From: Muribaculum gordoncarteri
GTDB lineage: Bacteria; Bacteroidota; Bacteroidia; Bacteroidales; Muribaculaceae
Direction: 5' to 3'
Assembly (NCBI RefSeq): GCF_004803695.1
Contig: NZ_CP039393.1
Coordinates: forward strand, 2,480,001-2,544,000
DNA: 64,000 bases
Shown here piece after piece: positions 34,579 to 44,568 of the stretch. Position 1 is the stretch's first letter. Each line of letters begins with the position of its first letter. The translations under genes were made by a program, and so were the position numbers. The notes below the pieces were generated by a model that had not been told where the DNA came from, did not search any database, and saw only the letters and a program-made list of their open reading frames with translations.

Positions 34579-37500
34579 GACGGCCGTGTCGGCACAGACA
34601 CGCACCGTGACGGGAACAGTCGTGTATGCCGGCGACGGCGAGCCGCTTCCCGGCGCGACCATCCTCCCCGTAGGTGGCGGCCTCGGAACTGCTACCGACA
34701 TCGAAGGCGAATTTTCATTGAAAGTGTCGTCAAGCGTCACTAAACTCCTGGTATCCTACGTGGGAATGCTCACGCAGGAGGTGCCCATCACCGACGGGCA
34801 CATGACCATCCGTCTTACCAACTCGGAGAACAAGCTTGACGAAGTCATGGTAGTAGCTTACGGCACAGCCAAGAAATCGGCCTACACCGGTGCGGCATCA
34901 GTGGTAAGCGCAGCCGACATCGAGGATCGCCTCGTGTCCAACATCACCAACGCCCTCAGCGGTACGGTGGCCGGTGTGCAGACACTCAACAGCAACGGCC
35001 AGCCCGGTACATCGTCGACCGTGCGCATACGCGGTGTGGGCTCAATCAACGCATCCATGGCTCCCCTCTACGTGCTTGACGGAATGCCCTACGACGGCGA
35101 CATCGCAGGACTCAATCCCGCCGACATCGAGTCGATGACAGTGCTCAAGGACGCGGCCGCAGCCGCCCTCTACGGAGCGCGCGGTGCCAACGGTGTAATC
35201 CTCATCACCACAAAGCGAGGCAAGGAAGGCAACGCCAAGGTGACATTTGACGCCCGCTGGGGTTCCAACTCACGCCAAGTGTCAAACTACGATGTCATCA
35301 CAAGCCCCGAGCAATTCATGGAGCTCACCTATGCAGCTCAGCGTAACGCAGCCATATACCACCTCGGCTACAGCGCTGCCGACGCACATGTCTACGCCAA
35401 CCGCAAGCTTCTCGACACTTCCGAGAACGGCCCCATAGGTTATCTGCTCTACACAATCCCCGACGGACAGTCGCTCATCAACCCCGACGGAACATTCAAC
35501 CCCAACGCCACACGAGGCTACAGCGACGGCACCTACTATTACACCCCCGACGACTGGAGCAAGGCCACATTCCGCAACGGACTCCGCCAGGAGTACAACG
35601 TGAGCGTGTCGGGAGGCAATGACCGATTCAACTATTACGTGTCGGCCGCCTACCTCAACGACGAGGGTATCATCGACAACTCGGCATTCGACCGTCTGTC
35701 GACACGTGCAAGCGTCGAGTATCAGGCCAAGAAGTGGCTGAAGATCGGCACCAACATCTCCTACTCGTTCAGCAAGTCAAAGTATCCCGACCTGCAGACC
35801 GAAAGCGGTTCATCGGGCAACGCCTTCCAGGTGGCCAACTACATTGCTCCCGTCTACCCCATCTTCGTGCGCAACGCCGACGGCTCGCTGATGATGAACA
35901 CTACCTACAACCGCCCCGTATATGACTACGGCGACGGACAGAGCACCAACTTCACCCGCGCCTACATGTCGATGGCCAACCCCGCGTCGTCGCTTCTCTA
36001 CGACACCGAGGAGTATCTCACCGACCTGTTCAACGGAAAGTGGTTTGTACAGCTTACCCCCATCGAAGGACTGTCGATTACCGGCAACGTGGGATTGACA
36101 ATCGACAACACCCGCACCCACATCATATCCAATCCCCTCTACGGACAGTCGGCCTCCTACAAAGGCCAAGCTCTTCAGGTGGCCGAGCGCATCAAGGGAC
36201 TCAACCTGCAGGCACTCGCCAACTACCGCAAGACATTCTTCGACAAGCACACCTTTGACTTCCTCCTCGGTTACGAAAGCTACGAGTGGAACAACGAGTA
36301 CACCCAGGCCATCGGCAACAACCTCTACAACCCCGGCAGCTGGGCGGTAAACAACACCCTTAACGACGACCGACGCAAGGGCTACGGCTCCTACGGTGCC
36401 TACTCTACCCGCGGTTACTTCGGCCGCATCAACTACGACTTCGACAGCAAGTACTTCGCAAGCTTCAGCTACCGTCGCGACGGTTCGTCACGCTTCCATC
36501 CCAAGAACCGCTGGGGTAACTTCTACTCCGTGTCGGCAGCCTGGGACATTGCCCACGAATCATTCATGATGTCGACAAGCGAGTGGCTCGACCAGTTGAA
36601 GCTGCGCGCGTCATTCGGTCAGCAGGGTAACGACGGAATCGGCAACAACTACGCCTATCTCGACCAGTTCACCATTTCAGGTGCCACCGAGTGGAGCGAC
36701 GGACTTCTGAGCTACAAGGGAAATCCCGACCTCACATGGGAAACATCCAACGCATTCAACGTAGGCGTCGACTTCAGCCTGTGGAAGGGAATGCTCAGCG
36801 GTAGCGCTGAATTCTTCAACCGCCAGACGAGCGACATGCTCTACAACAAACCCGTGGCTCCGTCACTCGGTTACTCATCGATACCGATGAACATCGGCTC
36901 GATGCGCAACAGCGGTTTTGAAATAGAGCTAAACTACCGTCCCGTAACCACACGCAACATCACATGGGACATCAACTACAATGCTACATTTGTCAACAAC
37001 AAGATCCTGAAACTCGCTCCCGAACTTGAAGGAGAACTCATCTCGGGCTCAAGCATCTACCGCGAAGGCGAGTCGATGTATCAGCTCTACATGGTCAAGT
37101 ATGCAGGCGTGGATCCCGCAACAGGACGCGCACTCTACTGGGGCAAGGACGCTGAAGGCAACGAGTTCCCCACCACCGACTGGTCGGTAGCCTACAACGG
37201 CGACACCGCTTCGGGAGCCCAGGCCAACCGCTGCGCCACCGGCAACCTTCTTCCCGTAGTCTACGGAGGTTTCGGAACTACGCTGAAAGTCTACGGCTTC
37301 GACCTCGCCATAGCATGCTCCTACCAGCTCGGAGGCAAGATATTCGATTCGGGCTATCAGGAAATGATGGGTACCGGCACATCGGGCGAATACGGACGGA
37401 CATTCCACAAGGACATCCTCAACGCATGGACACCCGAGAATCCCTACACCGACGTTCCCCGTCTTGACGCCGAGGAAGCCTACCCCTTCTTCAACTACAC

Positions 37501-37747
37501 GACAACCCGCGGTCTTATAACATCCAACTACCTTGCCATCAACAACATCACGTTGGGTTACACGCTGCCCTCTTCCGTCACCAAGCGCATAGGCATCGAA
37601 AGCATACGCGTATACGGAGCAGCCGACAACCTCGCTCTTTGGAGCGCACGCAAGGGTCTTGACCCGCGCCAGAGCTACACATCATCGACAACATCAACTT
37701 ACACCGCAATGCGTTGCATATCGGGTGGCGTGAAAGTCGTGTTCTGA
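34538..37747 (+). CDS. SusC-family TonB-dependent transporter (unit 2)
   Basis: A 1069-residue SusC homologue. Signal peptide 1-19, carboxypeptidase-like domain (VTGTVVYAGDGEPLPGATILPVGGGLGTATD), TonB box region (LDEVMVVAYGTAKKSAYTGAASVV), plug (ALSGTVAGVQTLNSNGQPGTSSTVRIRGVGS, LKDAAAAALYGARGANGVILITTKRGK) and a full barrel ending in GGVKVVF. The first 14 residues are encoded by DNA identical to the divergent susC, but the rest is clearly different, so ligand specificity should differ. It is followed by its susD (34 bp gap) and a third lipoprotein. Confidence 0.94.
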   Translation: MKKFILLLFALLTVTAVSAQTRTVTGTVVYAGDGEPLPGATILPVGGGLGTATDIEGEFSLKVSSSVTKLLVSYVGMLTQEVPITDGHMTIRLTNSENKLDEVMVVAYGTAKKSAYTGAASVVSAADIEDRLVSNITNALSGTVAGVQTLNSNGQPGTSSTVRIRGVGSINASMAPLYVLDGMPYDGDIAGLNPADIESMTVLKDAAAAALYGARGANGVILITTKRGKEGNAKVTFDARWGSNSRQVSNYDVITSPEQFMELTYAAQRNAAIYHLGYSAADAHVYANRKLLDTSENGPIGYLLYTIPDGQSLINPDGTFNPNATRGYSDGTYYYTPDDWSKATFRNGLRQEYNVSVSGGNDRFNYYVSAAYLNDEGIIDNSAFDRLSTRASVEYQAKKWLKIGTNISYSFSKSKYPDLQTESGSSGNAFQVANYIAPVYPIFVRNADGSLMMNTTYNRPVYDYGDGQSTNFTRAYMSMANPASSLLYDTEEYLTDLFNGKWFVQLTPIEGLSITGNVGLTIDNTRTHIISNPLYGQSASYKGQALQVAERIKGLNLQALANYRKTFFDKHTFDFLLGYESYEWNNEYTQAIGNNLYNPGSWAVNNTLNDDRRKGYGSYGAYSTRGYFGRINYDFDSKYFASFSYRRDGSSRFHPKNRWGNFYSVSAAWDIAHESFMMSTSEWLDQLKLRASFGQQGNDGIGNNYAYLDQFTISGATEWSDGLLSYKGNPDLTWETSNAFNVGVDFSLWKGMLSGSAEFFNRQTSDMLYNKPVAPSLGYSSIPMNIGSMRNSGFEIELNYRPVTTRNITWDINYNATFVNNKILKLAPELEGELISGSSIYREGESMYQLYMVKYAGVDPATGRALYWGKDAEGNEFPTTDWSVAYNGDTASGAQANRCATGNLLPVVYGGFGTTLKVYGFDLAIACSYQLGGKIFDSGYQEMMGTGTSGEYGRTFHKDILNAWTPENPYTDVPRLDAEEAYPFFNYTTTRGLITSNYLAINNITLGYTLPSSVTKRIGIESIRVYGAADNLALWSARKGLDPRQSYTSSTTSTYTAMRCISGGVKVVF

Positions 37748-37781
37748 TAATGATTAACAACCAATTGAATTTTATTGAACA

Positions 37782-39431
37782 ATGAAACTGCTTAACAAGA
37801 TATTTTCCATAGCCGTTGCGGGAATCGCCATGGTCGGATGCAACGACCTCGACACCGCCCCGATGGGAAGCACCATTACCTCCGACCAGCGCGAGGAGGT
37901 GCTTGGAGGAAACCCGGCAATGGCCGAGGCCGGAGTCAACACCATTGCAAGTAACTTCAAACAATTCGGAAAGGTCTACGCCGACGAGCACACCGACTTC
38001 GGATACCCCTCGATAATGCTTGCTCTCGATGTGAGAGGCGCCGACATGGTGAGCGCCTACACCGGCTACAACCGTTATTACGCACAGGTGGCCTACAGCG
38101 ACATCACCGCAGGCTCATCGATTACCAACATTATATGGTACACGATGTACAATCAGATATATGCCTGCAACAGCCTCATCTCATCGCTCGACAAAGAGTC
38201 GACCGACAAGACCAACATGTTCTATCTTGGTCAGGCCTACGCCGTGAGAGCTTTCGACTACCACGTACTCGCACAGCTCTATCAGCACACCTATCTCGGC
38301 AACGAAACCAAGCCCTGTGTGCCCATAATCACCGAGCAGAACGAAGCCGAGGCTGCCGCCAACGGAATGCCCCGCGCATCGGTTGAGGATGTCTACACTC
38401 AGATTCTGGGCGACATCGACACCGCAATCGAACTCCTTGAAAACTCGGGCCGACTCGGCACCACCTCACGCAACGACAAGAAATTTGTCACCGCCTCCAC
38501 CGCTCACGGACTACGTGCACGTGTCTACATGTGCATGGGCCGTTGGGACGAGGCCGCAGCCGACGCTCAATATGCCATCACCAACTCCAAGGCCACTCCC
38601 TACAGCTTTGACGAGCTTTCGGCTCCTGCTTTCAACTCGGGAAGCGAGCACTCATGGATGTGGTCGGTCAACATCGAGCCGTCCGACCGTTGCGTCACCA
38701 CAGGTATATGCAACTTCCCGTCGATGATGGGTTCGCTCTGCTACGGATATGCATCAGTAGGCGGATGGCGCCGCGTCAACCAGAATCTTTACCGCACACT
38801 CTCGAAAACTGATGTGCGCAGCGGATGGTGGATCGACGAGAGCGGAAATGGCAGCTATGCCGGCATAGCGTCACTTCCCGTGTCAAGCTCTCTGTCCAAG
38901 CAGTCATGGTACAAGGGACAGATGCAGTGTGACGAGTATCTCTACTACCTGTCGGGAGGCTCAAGCAGCTACCTCCAGGTAAAGTATGCTCCTTATGAGA
39001 ATCTGATGTACCAGAGCAACAACGCCTGCGATGTGCCGCTGATGCGTGTCGAGGAGATGTATCACATCATCGCCGAGGCACAGGCAATGGGTGGAAATCC
39101 GTCGCTCGGAGCACAGACACTCACCAACTTCGTCCAGACCTATCGCGACCCCGATTATGTGTGCACCGAGGCATCGGCCGAAGGAGTACAGAATGAAGTA
39201 TATCGCCAGCGTCGCATCGAATTCTGGGGCGAGGGACTCGGATGGTACGACATGATGCGCCTCAAGAGAGGTGTTGATCGCCGAGGAGCCGGATTTGCCG
39301 CAGCGCAGACCTACAACATCCCCGCCGGCGACCCGTGTCTGATTTTCCAGATTCCGCAAGGCGAGCAAAACGGCAACCCGCTGCTCGGAGAAATCAATCC
39401 TGCGGCTACACGCCCGAGTGCGGTGAAGTAA
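37782..39431 (+). CDS. SusD-family outer-membrane lipoprotein (unit 2)
   Basis: A 549-residue SusD-like lipoprotein (lipobox VAGIAMVGC, Cys20). Helical repeat features: NMFYLGQAYAVRAFDYHVLAQLYQHTYLG, ASTAHGLRARVYMCMGRWDEAAADAQYAI, VEEMYHIIAEAQAMGG and RRIEFWGEGLGWYDMMRLKRG. It would pair with the preceding SusC as substrate-capturing lid. It differs clearly from the unit 1 SusD. Ligand unknown. Confidence 0.93.
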   Translation: MKLLNKIFSIAVAGIAMVGCNDLDTAPMGSTITSDQREEVLGGNPAMAEAGVNTIASNFKQFGKVYADEHTDFGYPSIMLALDVRGADMVSAYTGYNRYYAQVAYSDITAGSSITNIIWYTMYNQIYACNSLISSLDKESTDKTNMFYLGQAYAVRAFDYHVLAQLYQHTYLGNETKPCVPIITEQNEAEAAANGMPRASVEDVYTQILGDIDTAIELLENSGRLGTTSRNDKKFVTASTAHGLRARVYMCMGRWDEAAADAQYAITNSKATPYSFDELSAPAFNSGSEHSWMWSVNIEPSDRCVTTGICNFPSMMGSLCYGYASVGGWRRVNQNLYRTLSKTDVRSGWWIDESGNGSYAGIASLPVSSSLSKQSWYKGQMQCDEYLYYLSGGSSSYLQVKYAPYENLMYQSNNACDVPLMRVEEMYHIIAEAQAMGGNPSLGAQTLTNFVQTYRDPDYVCTEASAEGVQNEVYRQRRIEFWGEGLGWYDMMRLKRGVDRRGAGFAAAQTYNIPAGDPCLIFQIPQGEQNGNPLLGEINPAATRPSAVK

Positions 39432-39460
39432 CAATCACTCAACTTTAAACATTCAGAATA

Positions 39461-40252
39461 ATGAAATTCTTAAAATCACATATTGTTTTTGCCCTGGCTG
39501 CAATGGCCGCATTGTCGTCGTGCAGCGAGGACGGATACTGGGACCAGTATTCCGAAGCCGACAACAAGTTCAGCTTCCAGCAATCGAGCGTATCCTACAA
39601 GTACAGCAGTCCCGATTTCCCGTCGACCATAACGGTTCAGATAACACGTGACGACTCCAACGGCGAGGCTACACTCCCCGTAACCGCCACAACCGACGCT
39701 GCGGGAATCTCTTGCCCCTCACAGGTCACATTCCCGGCCGGAGTCAACTGCGTGGAATATCCTATAACTGTCGATGCTGCATCCATCCCGTTTGCCGAGG
39801 ACATAACAGTGGAACTGGCAATTACCGATGATGACACTTCGATTTCGGGAATCGGAGAAATCACGGTAAGCCTGTACAAGGACTTCACATGGAACTACAT
39901 AGGCGACGGTGTCTACACTACCAACATATTCGGCGACCAGTGGCCTCAGCCCGTCTATCGCGCACAGGAGAATCCTCAAGCCTTCATGCTTGAGAATCTC
40001 ATCGCGACAGGCTATAACATCTGGTTCATGCTCGATGACACCTACTCGCAGGTACAGTACTACCCGCTTCAGGCCACAGGCTACTACGACCAAGGCGACC
40101 TCACCTACTATCTTCCCAATCTGAGCCAGTCCTATGTCGACGGCGACGATGTAGTGTTCCTTCAGCAGCTCGCCTACTACAGCGGTGCCAATCTCGCACT
40201 GCTCGCCCGCAGCTGGGAGTCAATAACAATGCCTGCCGGTTGGAACAACTGA
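39461..40252 (+). CDS. surface lipoprotein of the second SusC/D unit
   Basis: A 263-residue lipoprotein (lipobox AMAALSSC, Cys21, then SEDGYWD). The first half shows Calx-beta-like strands (FPSTITVQITRDDSNGEATLPVTATTDAAGI ... DITVELAITDDDTSISGIGEITVSLYKD), the second half is Tyr- and Gln-rich strand sequence. It parallels the lipoprotein at 28508 in position and architecture. Probably an accessory binding protein of the transporter. Last gene of the unit. Confidence 0.7.
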   Translation: MKFLKSHIVFALAAMAALSSCSEDGYWDQYSEADNKFSFQQSSVSYKYSSPDFPSTITVQITRDDSNGEATLPVTATTDAAGISCPSQVTFPAGVNCVEYPITVDAASIPFAEDITVELAITDDDTSISGIGEITVSLYKDFTWNYIGDGVYTTNIFGDQWPQPVYRAQENPQAFMLENLIATGYNIWFMLDDTYSQVQYYPLQATGYYDQGDLTYYLPNLSQSYVDGDDVVFLQQLAYYSGANLALLARSWESITMPAGWNN

Positions 40253-40286
40253 TTGAATAAAAGCAACAACAATCCTTAAAGACAGC

Positions 40287-40333
40287 AGAATCGGAGAAGT
40301 CGGTAAAACGGCTCCTCCGATTCTCATTTTTTT
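40287..40333 (+). terminator. terminator of SusC/D unit 2
   Basis: Arms AGAATCGGAG-A-AG and CT-C-CTCCGATTCT, then CA and seven T. A strong plus-strand intrinsic terminator. Confidence 0.88.
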
Positions 40334-40386
40334 ACATCTGTGGATTTATGCTGTCGCGTGACATGCCGCCCGGTGGCAGGCAGTCG

Positions 40387-41277
40387 TCACTCTATGTATC
40401 CGAACGAACGCAGCTTGTTTTCGCGGTTGCGCCAGTCCTTCTCCACCTTGACAAACAGTTCGAGATAAACGTGCTTGCCAAAGAAGGTTTCGATGTCCTT
40501 GCGGGCCTCGGTGCCTATGCGCTTGAGCATTGTGCCGCCCTTGCCTATGATAATGCCCTTCTGTGAGTCACGCTCAACGTAGATCACTGTCATTATGTGG
40601 ATGGAGTCCTCCTTTTCCTCAAATTTCTCCACCACGACCTCAACCGAGTAAGGCACCTCTTTGTCGAGATTCAGCAACAGCTTCTCGCGGATTATCTCGG
40701 TGACGAAGAATCGGGCCGGCTTGTCGGTCAGCGCATCCTTACCGAAATATGGCGGAGCCACGGGAAGCAGCTCGATGATGCGGTTCATCAGCGTGTCGGT
40801 GTTAAACTTCAGCTTGGCCGATGTGGGGAACACCTCGGCGTTGGGAAGCAGATCTTTCCAGCGACCCACTATCGACTCCAGTTCATCGTTGCCCTTCAGC
40901 AAGTCAATCTTGTTGATGACAAGCAGCACGGGCACGGTTTCCTTTGCCACCTTTGCGAGGAAGTCGGCATTCTTGGTGGGATCCTCTACAACATCGGTCA
41001 CATAGAGCAGCACATCGGCGTCGGTCAATGCACCCTCCGAGAACTCACGCATAGCTTCCTGCATCTTATAGTTGGGCTTCAGCACTCCGGGGGTGTCGGA
41101 GAACACTATCTGGTAGTCGTCGGTGTTGACTATGCCCATTATGCGGTGACGCGTAGTCTGCGCCTTTGAGGTTATTATACTTATACGCTCACCCACAAGG
41201 TCGTTCATAAGCGTCGATTTTCCCACATTTGGATTGCCTACGATGTTAACAAAACCCGATTTATGGTTTTCGTTCAT
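40387..41277 (-). CDS. era: GTPase Era
   Basis: A 296-residue ribosome-assembly GTPase that binds the 3' end of 16S rRNA. G motifs: GNPNVGKST (G1), SDTPGVL (G3) and NKIDLL (G4); the C-terminal KH domain has GKGGTMLKRIGTEARKDIE. Length and layout are normal. Next to an unrelated SusC/D unit (convergent) and amtB. Confidence 0.97.
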   Translation of the reverse strand: MNENHKSGFVNIVGNPNVGKSTLMNDLVGERISIITSKAQTTRHRIMGIVNTDDYQIVFSDTPGVLKPNYKMQEAMREFSEGALTDADVLLYVTDVVEDPTKNADFLAKVAKETVPVLLVINKIDLLKGNDELESIVGRWKDLLPNAEVFPTSAKLKFNTDTLMNRIIELLPVAPPYFGKDALTDKPARFFVTEIIREKLLLNLDKEVPYSVEVVVEKFEEKEDSIHIMTVIYVERDSQKGIIIGKGGTMLKRIGTEARKDIETFFGKHVYLELFVKVEKDWRNRENKLRSFGYIE

Positions 41278-41386
41278 AATACTTGAATTTTGTATGTTAA
41301 TATTCTTTTTCTATCCTATATAACAAAAATCGAGCCGAAAGTTATCGTCATGTCATTAAAAAAGAGTGCGTGACATGATTAAAGTA

Positions 41387-41426
41387 CAAAATCCGGCCGC
41401 GACATCATGGCCGCAACCGGATTTTG
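41387..41426. terminator. hairpin between amtB and era
   Basis: Arms CAAAATCCGG and CCGGATTTTG with a GC-rich inner part, directly after the amtB stop. U-runs are short, so terminator function is likely but not certain. Confidence 0.5.
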
Positions 41427-41469
41427 AACCGAAATAATGATAAGGATTAGACTCCCTTCGGTTAGGGGA

Positions 41470-42909
41470 TCAACTCTCCTCCATGCCTTTGAACCACTCA
41501 TCGACTGTAGGGGTATCCTCCGCAAGGCCCGTGACGCCCTCTATGCCGTACTCCTCGTCATGTTGCGAGCGGTCAAGGCCGATTTCCTCGCTGCGGCGTG
41601 AAACTCGCAGCGGAACCAACTTGTTGGTTATCCAATAAAGACCGTAACTCATTAAAAACGTATAGGCAAACACCATCAAAAGCACCAGGATGTGATTCCA
41701 GAAAAATTCGGTGCGCGAAATCATCTCGGCATCGCCGGCTGCAAAAAAGTCGTATGCGAATATTCCTGTCAGCACCGTTCCCAGAATTCCGCCAAGTCCG
41801 TGAGTGGGAAACACATCGAGTGCATCGTCAAGCATCTGTCCGTAACTCTTCCAGCTCACTGCCATGTTGCAGCATATCGTTATCACGAAGGCTATGAACA
41901 CGCTCTGTCCCACAGTGACCCATCCGGCACACGGAGTGATGGCGACCAGCCCCACAACGGCACCGATGGCCGCTCCCATTGCCGACGGCTTGTGGCCGCG
42001 CAGTGCGTCAAACACCACCCATGTAACCATGGCCGTTGCAGCTGCAGTGTTGGTGTTCAAGAATGCCGAAACCGCGATGCCGTCGGCGGCAAGCGAGCTA
42101 CCGCCGTTGAATCCGAACCATCCCAGCCACAGCAACGCAGCTCCAAGCAACACAAACGGCACATTGGCCGGCTTGGCGTCACGCTTCGATGAACGCTTGC
42201 CGAGAAATATCGCTCCGGCAAGAGCCGCAATACCCGATGCGGCATGAACCACGATGCCTCCGGCATAGTCATGCACATGAAGCATGGCAAACAAGCCGTC
42301 GGGGTGCCACGTGCAGTGAGCAAGAGGACAGTAAACAAACACCGTCCACAACACCATAAACAGCAGATAGCCTGCAAAATGCACTCGCTCGGCAAAGGAT
42401 CCGGTGATAAGCGACGGGGTGATGATGGCAAATTTCATCTGAAACAGCGCAAACAACGCAAGCGGAATCGTGGTCGTGGCAATGCCAATCTGACTCATGC
42501 CCTCACGGCTCGGATCGGTGACATTGAGCACTCCCACATTCTCAAACATGAAGAAGTCGGCAGGATTGCCTATGACATGCCACACATCATTTCCGAAAGC
42601 GAGGCTGAACCCAAACACAACCCAGATTACACTTACAAATCCCATGACAATGAAACTTTGAAGCATCGTCGAAATCACATTCTTGACCCTGACCATGCCT
42701 CCGTAGAAAAACGAAAGCCCCGGAGTCATCATCAACACAAAAATAGTAGCGGTTATCATCCATGCCACATTGGCATACAGATGATCGTTAGGCATATCGA
42801 AAATGCCTTCTCCGGGACTAACAAACAAGCCAACAACGCTAATGGCAATCATAAGCACAAATGCCGTGAGCCATCCTAAATCAATCTTTTTAGCAGTAAA
42901 GAAACTCAT
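41470..42909 (-). CDS. amtB: ammonium transporter AmtB
   Basis: A 479-residue Amt/Rh channel with about eleven to twelve membrane segments. Family marks: MMTPGLSFFYGGMVRVKNV, DYAGGIVVHAASGIAALAGAIFLGKR (first pore His) and FPTHGLGGILGTVLTGIFA (second pore His). It imports ammonium. An N-terminal extra segment is present. No PII (glnK) gene is adjacent, unlike in many bacteria. I see no sigma-54 -24/-12 promoter upstream. Confidence 0.96.
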   Translation of the reverse strand: MSFFTAKKIDLGWLTAFVLMIAISVVGLFVSPGEGIFDMPNDHLYANVAWMITATIFVLMMTPGLSFFYGGMVRVKNVISTMLQSFIVMGFVSVIWVVFGFSLAFGNDVWHVIGNPADFFMFENVGVLNVTDPSREGMSQIGIATTTIPLALFALFQMKFAIITPSLITGSFAERVHFAGYLLFMVLWTVFVYCPLAHCTWHPDGLFAMLHVHDYAGGIVVHAASGIAALAGAIFLGKRSSKRDAKPANVPFVLLGAALLWLGWFGFNGGSSLAADGIAVSAFLNTNTAAATAMVTWVVFDALRGHKPSAMGAAIGAVVGLVAITPCAGWVTVGQSVFIAFVITICCNMAVSWKSYGQMLDDALDVFPTHGLGGILGTVLTGIFAYDFFAAGDAEMISRTEFFWNHILVLLMVFAYTFLMSYGLYWITNKLVPLRVSRRSEEIGLDRSQHDEEYGIEGVTGLAEDTPTVDEWFKGMEES

Positions 42910-43179
42910 AACAACAATAAGTTAAAATCATTTGACGCAAAATAAGTCAAAAGATATTAAAATAGCAAATATTTTAGCAATTTTCTTTAAAACAATCTGT
43001 ACTATTTTCATTTTTCCAATATTTAACATACCTGCGCATAAATATGACACTATGCCTAATTACGCCGTACAGCAGTTTAAACCCGCTTAAACGCAAGCTC
43101 CGGCACAAAAACAGCTGTCAAAATCGCCTGTTGTCACAAAATTAGTCGCTCCGATATTGCACAAGAGAAAAATTGTCAT

Positions 43180-43187
43180 TACCTTTG
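43180..43187 (+). promoter_or_regulatory. -7 box of the tRNA-Leu gene
   Basis: TACCTTTG, 13 bp before the tRNA, with an ATTG -33-like box 20 bp upstream (43156-43159). Confidence 0.65.
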
Positions 43188-43199
43188 CACCGCAAAGAA

Positions 43200-43281
43200 G
43201 CCCAGATGGCGGAATCGGTAGACGCGCTGGTCTCAAACACCAGTGGAGCAATCCATCCCGGTTCGATCCCGGGTCTGGGTA
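43200..43281 (+). tRNA. tRNA-Leu (anticodon CAA)
   Basis: An 82-nt class II tRNA. Acceptor GCCCAGA pairs with TCTGGGT (G-U at the first pair), the anticodon stem CTGGT/ACCAG holds the loop CTCAAAC (anticodon CAA), and a short variable arm TGG-N6-CCA precedes the T arm CCCGG-TTCGATC-CCGGG. The discriminator is A; CCA is not encoded. Confidence 0.96.
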
Positions 43282-43290
43282 CGCAAAAAA

Positions 43291-43318
43291 GGGAGCAGAT
43301 TGTTCTGCTCCCTTTTTT
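43291..43318 (+). terminator. terminator of tRNA-Leu
   Basis: Perfect arms GGGAGCAGA and TCTGCTCCC around a four-base loop, then six T. Confidence 0.92.
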
Positions 43319-43449
43319 ATGCTCTTTTGCCACACTACTCGGACTAAGACGGATTAGGTTTAAGGGGGATTAATTGACATTCGTACTTGCAACTCATTGT
43401 CCAGCCCATAGATAAGGTCAAGCATCCTATTGTTGGAAACAGTTATATG

Positions 43450-43481
43450 TTTGTATAATTCAAATATTGTTTCTAACTTTG
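43450..43481 (+). promoter_or_regulatory. promoter of the restriction-modification genes
   Basis: -33 TTTG (43450-43453), 20 bp, -7 TAACTTTG (43474-43481): a near-ideal Bacteroidetes promoter. Transcription should begin at about 43488, after the first ATG (43486), which decides the start of the methylase. Confidence 0.72.
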
Positions 43482-43536
43482 CTTTATGCTAACAAATCAG
43501 TTAATACAGCCTTCTTTATTTGGGGAATATGATTTC

Positions 43537-44565
43537 ATGGACATTAAATTCCCAAAACCTCAGTACCTAGGGGCTAAATATATTCATGGAGAATGGATTA
43601 CTCGGCATATACCAGAGTGTGCTCAGGTTGTATTGGATGCTTTTAGCGGTTCGCAATCAATATCCTTTCTTTGTAAACAATTGGGTAAAAAAGTTATTAC
43701 CAACGATTTTTTAAAATTCAATAGCGAAATTGGCAAGGCTCTGATTGAAAATAAAAACGAAATACTCATGCCCGAGGATATTTCAATCCTTTTTTCTGAT
43801 AATTCTGATCCAAAAGAATACAATCTGATGGAACAGCTTTTTACTAATATATTTTTCGTACGTGAAGAAACTAAATTTTTAGATGCCTTTAGAAGTAATA
43901 TCGATAGACTTAAGAATAAATATAAAAAAGCGTTGGCTTTTACCATTATGAATAGAGCTTTAACTCGCAAAGTGACAATGGGGCATTTTGCTCATACCCA
44001 AGCTTTAGTCTATGCTGCCAACCCCGATAGAATAAAACGAAATCGCAGCCTTATAAGACCAATTAAAGATATATTTTCAGAATTAATATCGGAATATAAC
44101 AACGCTGTGTTTGACAATGGATGCGAGTGCATTTCATGCAATGAAGATATCATTAAATTTCTGCCGACCTTGTCGAATATAGATTTAGCATACTTTGATC
44201 CTCCATATTGCAATAGCCATGCAGATTATCAAGGATTTTATCATCTATTGGAAACATATACAAATTATTGGAAAGATAAGGAGTTTATTAATGGCACAAA
44301 AAGATATAGTCCTAAAAAAGAAAGCGGTTTTGAAACTAAAAAAGAAATAATTGGAAGCTTTAAAAAATTATTTTCTCTTTCCAAAGATATTCCATATTGG
44401 TTAATTAGCTACAACGATAGAAGTTACCCAGACATACAAACTCTTGTTGATTTGATTAGACCTTATAGGAAAGTATCGATAGACAGAAAACTTTACCAAA
44501 CAGGAAGAGGAGGTAAAGGAAGTGTTGCAGGCAGTAATGAAATTTTATTAGTATGTGAACCATAA
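43537..44565 (+). CDS. D12-class DNA adenine methyltransferase
   Basis: An N6-adenine methylase of the D12 (Dam-like) class. Near the N-terminus FPKPQYLGAKY is the SAM-associated block, VVLDAFSGSQSISFL is motif I and LAYFDPPYCNSHADY is the catalytic DPPY motif. The frame is open from an ATG at 43486, but the promoter -7 box ends five bases before it, so the Met at 43537 (MDIKFPKPQ) is preferred; a leaderless message from 43486 cannot be excluded. It is AT-rich compared with the flanks, suggesting transfer. The probable cognate restriction enzyme gene follows after 3 bp. Confidence 0.87.
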   Translation: MDIKFPKPQYLGAKYIHGEWITRHIPECAQVVLDAFSGSQSISFLCKQLGKKVITNDFLKFNSEIGKALIENKNEILMPEDISILFSDNSDPKEYNLMEQLFTNIFFVREETKFLDAFRSNIDRLKNKYKKALAFTIMNRALTRKVTMGHFAHTQALVYAANPDRIKRNRSLIRPIKDIFSELISEYNNAVFDNGCECISCNEDIIKFLPTLSNIDLAYFDPPYCNSHADYQGFYHLLETYTNYWKDKEFINGTKRYSPKKESGFETKKEIIGSFKKLFSLSKDIPYWLISYNDRSYPDIQTLVDLIRPYRKVSIDRKLYQTGRGGKGSVAGSNEILLVCEP

Positions 44566-44568
44566 TAA

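Noticed and set aside
42910-43140. Sigma-54 promoter for amtB, suggested by rpoN in the same window
   Set aside because: No GG-N10-GC spaced -24/-12 motif found upstream of amtB; the region is only A/T-rich.
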